Source: Clostridium thermopalmarium DSM 5974
Lineage (GTDB): Bacteria; Bacillota; Clostridia; Clostridiales; Clostridiaceae
NCBI RefSeq assembly: GCF_002995795.1
Contig: NZ_PVXN01000037.1
Span: 43,314-107,313, forward strand
Direction of reading: 5' to 3'
DNA: 64,000 nucleotides
The stretch's first letter is position 1. The number at the start of each line of letters is the position of its first letter. The notes under the pieces are model-generated. The model searched no databases and was not told where the DNA came from. It worked only from the letters and a program-made list of their open reading frames with translations. Both the position numbers and the translations under genes were made by a program. Shown here in pieces: positions 61,254-64,000 of this stretch.

Positions 61254-63840
61254 ATTTAAATACATCTTATGTTAATGTTCAATTATATTACAAGAGATAA
61301 ATCTTCCGCTTGTACTATATTTAAATACATCTTATGTTAATATTCAATATCATAACAACTGCTGGATTTGACTTAAATGGACCAATTTAAATACATCTTA
61401 TGTTAATATTCAATATGGAAGGCTGGAGGAAAGAACAGTAAAAGGAGGAAATTTAAATACATCTTATGTTAATATTCAATAATTTTGATATAAATAATAT
61501 GGAGGTTGTATAATAATTTAAATACATCTTATGTTAATATTCAATGCTTAAAAATTTAGGAGTTGAATTCATAAACAATAAATTTAAATACATCTTATGT
61601 TAATATTCAATTTGAAAGATGTGCAACGAGGATTATAACTCATTTATTTAAATACATCTTATGTTAATATTCAATGCACAACAGAGAAAAAAGAAGGCAT
61701 AAAAATGTATTATTTAAATACATCTTATGTTAATATTCAATAAAAACAAAATTGAAAGGTGTTAAAGGTAAAGAGGTATTTAAATACATCTTATGTTAAT
61801 ATTCAATCTTTGAACTAACTCAATTTTTACTGTAACTTGTTCTATTTAAATACATCTTATGTTAATATTCAATTGAAGCATTAGCAACAGAGCTTGAAGC
61901 TGCTATCGTATTTAAATACATCTTATGTTAATATTCAATGGAGGTAATAAAATGCTTGATATTGTAAAACAAATATTTAAATACATCTTATGTTAATATT
62001 CAATAACCATAGAAGATAATTTTTCTGTAGCATCTGCTCCATTTAAATACATCTTATGTTAATGTTCAATGATGGGGAGTAAATGTAAGGACAATAATTA
62101 AGTAATTTAAATACATCTTATGTTAATGTTCAATAAACCGACGTCGGAAAATCCGCCACTACTAAATAAATTTAAATACATCTTATGTTAATGTTCAATG
62201 TTACTACGGAAACTACAATAATCAGTAATAAAAGATTTAAATACATCTTATGTTAATGTTCAATCTAGTGTAGATAATTCGTTAACTATAAAATTAGAAT
62301 TTAAATACATCTTATGTTAATGTTCAATAGGTGCAGTTAATAGAACACCAGGTGCAGGGTTTGAATTTAAATACATCTTATGTTAAGGTTCAATGGTTCA
62401 ATACCTAAAGAAACAGTAGCAGAGAAAGTATTTAAATACATCTTATGTTAAGGTTCAATTTTCTATCTTTTCAATATTCCCAGCCCAAGATATTATTTAA
62501 ATACATCTTATGTTAAGGTTCAATCTTTAGCCACTGGGATAAATGCAGAAAGTTTCTTCATTTAAATACATCTTATGTTAAGGTTCAATAAAACAGGATA
62601 ACCAAGCAGAATCAAATGGAATAATATTTAAATACATCTTATGTTAAGGTTCAATTTGCTGTATGGCTTACTAGAGTGCAGTTTGCAGAACCATTTAAAT
62701 ACATCTTATGTTAAGGTTCAATTTATAAGGGTAAGAGTATATGTAAGAAATGTTTAGAATTTAAATACATCTTATGTTAAGGTTCAATATATACGGTATA
62801 ATATAATCAAGATAAGCAATTAATATTTAAATACATCTTATGTTAAGGTTCAATTTAATTTCGGTGTCGTCATCAAAGTCATATAATTCGATTTAAATAC
62901 ATCTTATGTTAAGGTTCAATGTGCTTCATCAAGATTGATAAAGAAGGAATTTCCATTTAAATACATCTTATGTTAAGGTTCAATACATTGAAGAATTAAA
63001 AGAAGTATACAATATTGCATTTAAATACATCTTATGTTAAGGTTCAATATTGTTACGAACTTATTTTAGTATTATTATTTAACAATTTAAATACATCTTA
63101 TGTTAAGGTTCAATGGAATTAGAGTCAATGAATGTGGACGATTGGCAGGAAATTTAAATACATCTTATGTTAAGGTTCAATTAAGCATAATACAAATAAA
63201 AATATAAAAATAATTGTATTTAAATACATCTTATGTTAAGGTTCAATGTATATAATTAACAACAGTAAGGAGATTCAAAAGGGATTTAAATACATCTTAT
63301 GTTAAGGTTCAATATTAAAGTTGCAGGCATTTTAGCATCTCTCAAAAATTTAAATACATCTTATGTTAAGGTTCAATCTACTAGAGCTTCTATTATTTCC
63401 ATGCAATCCAATGATTTAAATACATCTTATGTTAAGGTTCAATGGAATAATAGTAGTGAACAACAAAGGAGTTTAACAATTTAAATACATCTTATGTTAA
63501 GGTTCAATAAATATCAACGATTCCATCATTAAACTGTTGTGTCAGATTTAAATACATCTTATGTTAAGGTTCAATTTTATAGATTGAGTTATATCAAACT
63601 TATTTACCACCATTTAAATACATCTTATGTTAAGGTTCAATCCAATTCAGAAAGAAACGTAAGAAGATATTTAAGAAATTTAAATACATCTTATGTTAAG
63701 GTTCAATGGTGGTATAAAGAAATTAAACTTGTCAATGCAAATGAATTTAAATACATCTTATGTTAAGGTTCAATAGTAGACTTTACTTTATAAACGTGAC
63801 GAGAAAATGAATTTAAATACATCTTATGTTAAGGTTCAAT
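61254..63840 (-). CRISPR. CRISPR array, 40 repeats of 30 bp and 39 spacers of 34-37 bp, clostridial type I-B-like
   Basis: Each plus-strand repeat starts ATTTAAATACATCTTATG and ends TTCAAT, with three bases before TTCAAT-side variation. Counting from the left: repeat 1 has TTAATGTTC, repeats 2-12 TTAATATTC, repeats 13-17 TTAATGTTC, and repeats 18-40 TTAAGGTTC. Reverse-complemented, the repeat ends in GTATTTAAAT, which fits the 3' end (crRNA 5' handle) of clostridial I-B repeats. So transcription is likely on the minus strand, with the leader on the right. The uniform block on the right fits the leader-proximal side. Spacers are all different as far as seen. No cas gene is in the window. Confidence 0.97.
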
Positions 63841-63868
63841 GTTGCAGATATTAAAGAAGGTGGATTTA
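63841..63868 (-). other. Spacer-like 28-bp remnant cut by an IS element
   Basis: After the last repeat come 28 bp (GTTGCAGATATTAAAGAAGG and so on). This is shorter than any spacer (34-37 bp), and then the IS end begins. It looks like the inner part of a 40th spacer, though the start of a leader cannot be ruled out. Confidence 0.5.
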
Positions 63869-64000
63869 TGTCAATATAGTAGACACAAAAACTCAAATTT
63901 TTATGCAGTTTTTCTTAAAGCATCTTCAAGCTGTTGAGGAGTCATATAACCGATACTGCTATGAAGCCTTTTTCTGTTGTACCAGGATTCTATATATTCA
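63869..64000 (-). mobile_element. IS3-family insertion sequence, left end only
   Basis: The end starts TGTCAATATAGTAGACAC, a TG terminus as in IS3 elements, at 63869. The transposase C-terminus follows 15 bp later. The element continues past the window. Confidence 0.75.
63901..64000 (-). CDS. IS3-family transposase OrfB, C-terminal end
   Basis: The minus strand reads EYIESWYNRKRLHSSIGYM, then TPQQLEDALRKTA-stop (stop at 63901-63903). The pattern Y-I-E-x-x-Y-N-x-x-R-x-H-S-x-x-G-Y-x-x-P is the conserved end of the rve integrase core of IS3 OrfB. The rest lies outside the window. Its reading direction is the same as the presumed CRISPR transcription. Confidence 0.9.
   Translation of the reverse strand, partial: EYIESWYNRKRLHSSIGYMTPQQLEDALRKTA

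Noticed and set aside
63299..63766. Plus-strand ORFs in the CRISPR array (63299-63484, 63539-63766)
   Set aside because: They only translate repeats, giving the periodic peptide LNTSYVKVQ.

Overview
The window is AT-rich DNA from a low-GC, endospore-forming anaerobe, most likely Clostridium sensu stricto. Evidence: codon and base use, spmA/spmB, a SigI/RsgI operon, two T-boxes, an FMN riboswitch, the order metG-(DUF445)-tatD-yabE-rnmV-rsmA, and a CRISPR repeat of the clostridial type I-B kind. No species is claimed. No rRNA, tRNA, prophage or cas gene is visible.

0.0-15.2 kb: a Ter-type (tellurium-resistance-like) stress system split over several transcription units. A minus-strand operon encodes a CitE-like C-C lyase, a phosphoribosyltransferase with a TRSP domain, a StiP/PELOTA phosphoribosyltransferase-like protein and a HAD hydrolase cut by the window edge. 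Next come a purine permease, an AIM24-TerD pair, two GNAT acetyltransferases, a frameshifted membrane gene and a coiled-coil protein divergent from a YceG-like protein and TelA. The YceG-like protein carries an internal duplication.

15.2-38.9 kb: housekeeping genes: mrp, lipoproteins, rsmA-rnmV-yabE-tatD, DUF445, a metG preceded by a Met T-box, a peptidoglycan deacetylase, spmA-spmB, the FMN-riboswitch ribDE-ribBA-ribH operon, pepT, and a Gx transporter/NusG-II pair.

39-49 kb: glgC-glgD; a DUF5667 exported protein and a sigI-rsgI-rsgI2 operon that appear to share a SigI-type promoter; an exported cysteine-hydrolase-like protein; an exported glucosaminidase; a sugar-phosphate isomerase.

49-55 kb: a serine operon (class V aminotransferase, serA) under a Ser(UCC) T-box, then an orphan MASE3-PAS histidine kinase. 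Upstream of the kinase is a gene-free stretch of about 800 bp holding at least nine DnaA-box-like sites in three modules.

55-61 kb: ispF, DUF2922/DUF1659, a plasmid-type ParM-ParR pair with 10-bp-phased iterons upstream of parM (a candidate centromere), alsT, and decayed coding remnants.

61.25-63.84 kb: a CRISPR array of 40 repeats and 39 spacers. Its repeat sequence changes in sharp blocks along the array. The likely leader-proximal end is cut by an IS3-family element that runs off the window.

The strongest points for follow-up are the DnaA-box cluster, the phased iterons of a chromosomal ParMR locus, the block-wise repeat evolution and IS insertion in the CRISPR array, the split Ter biosynthetic system, and the SigI regulon. 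Two dispersed intergenic repeat families and a three-way-junction structure near yabE are also unexplained.
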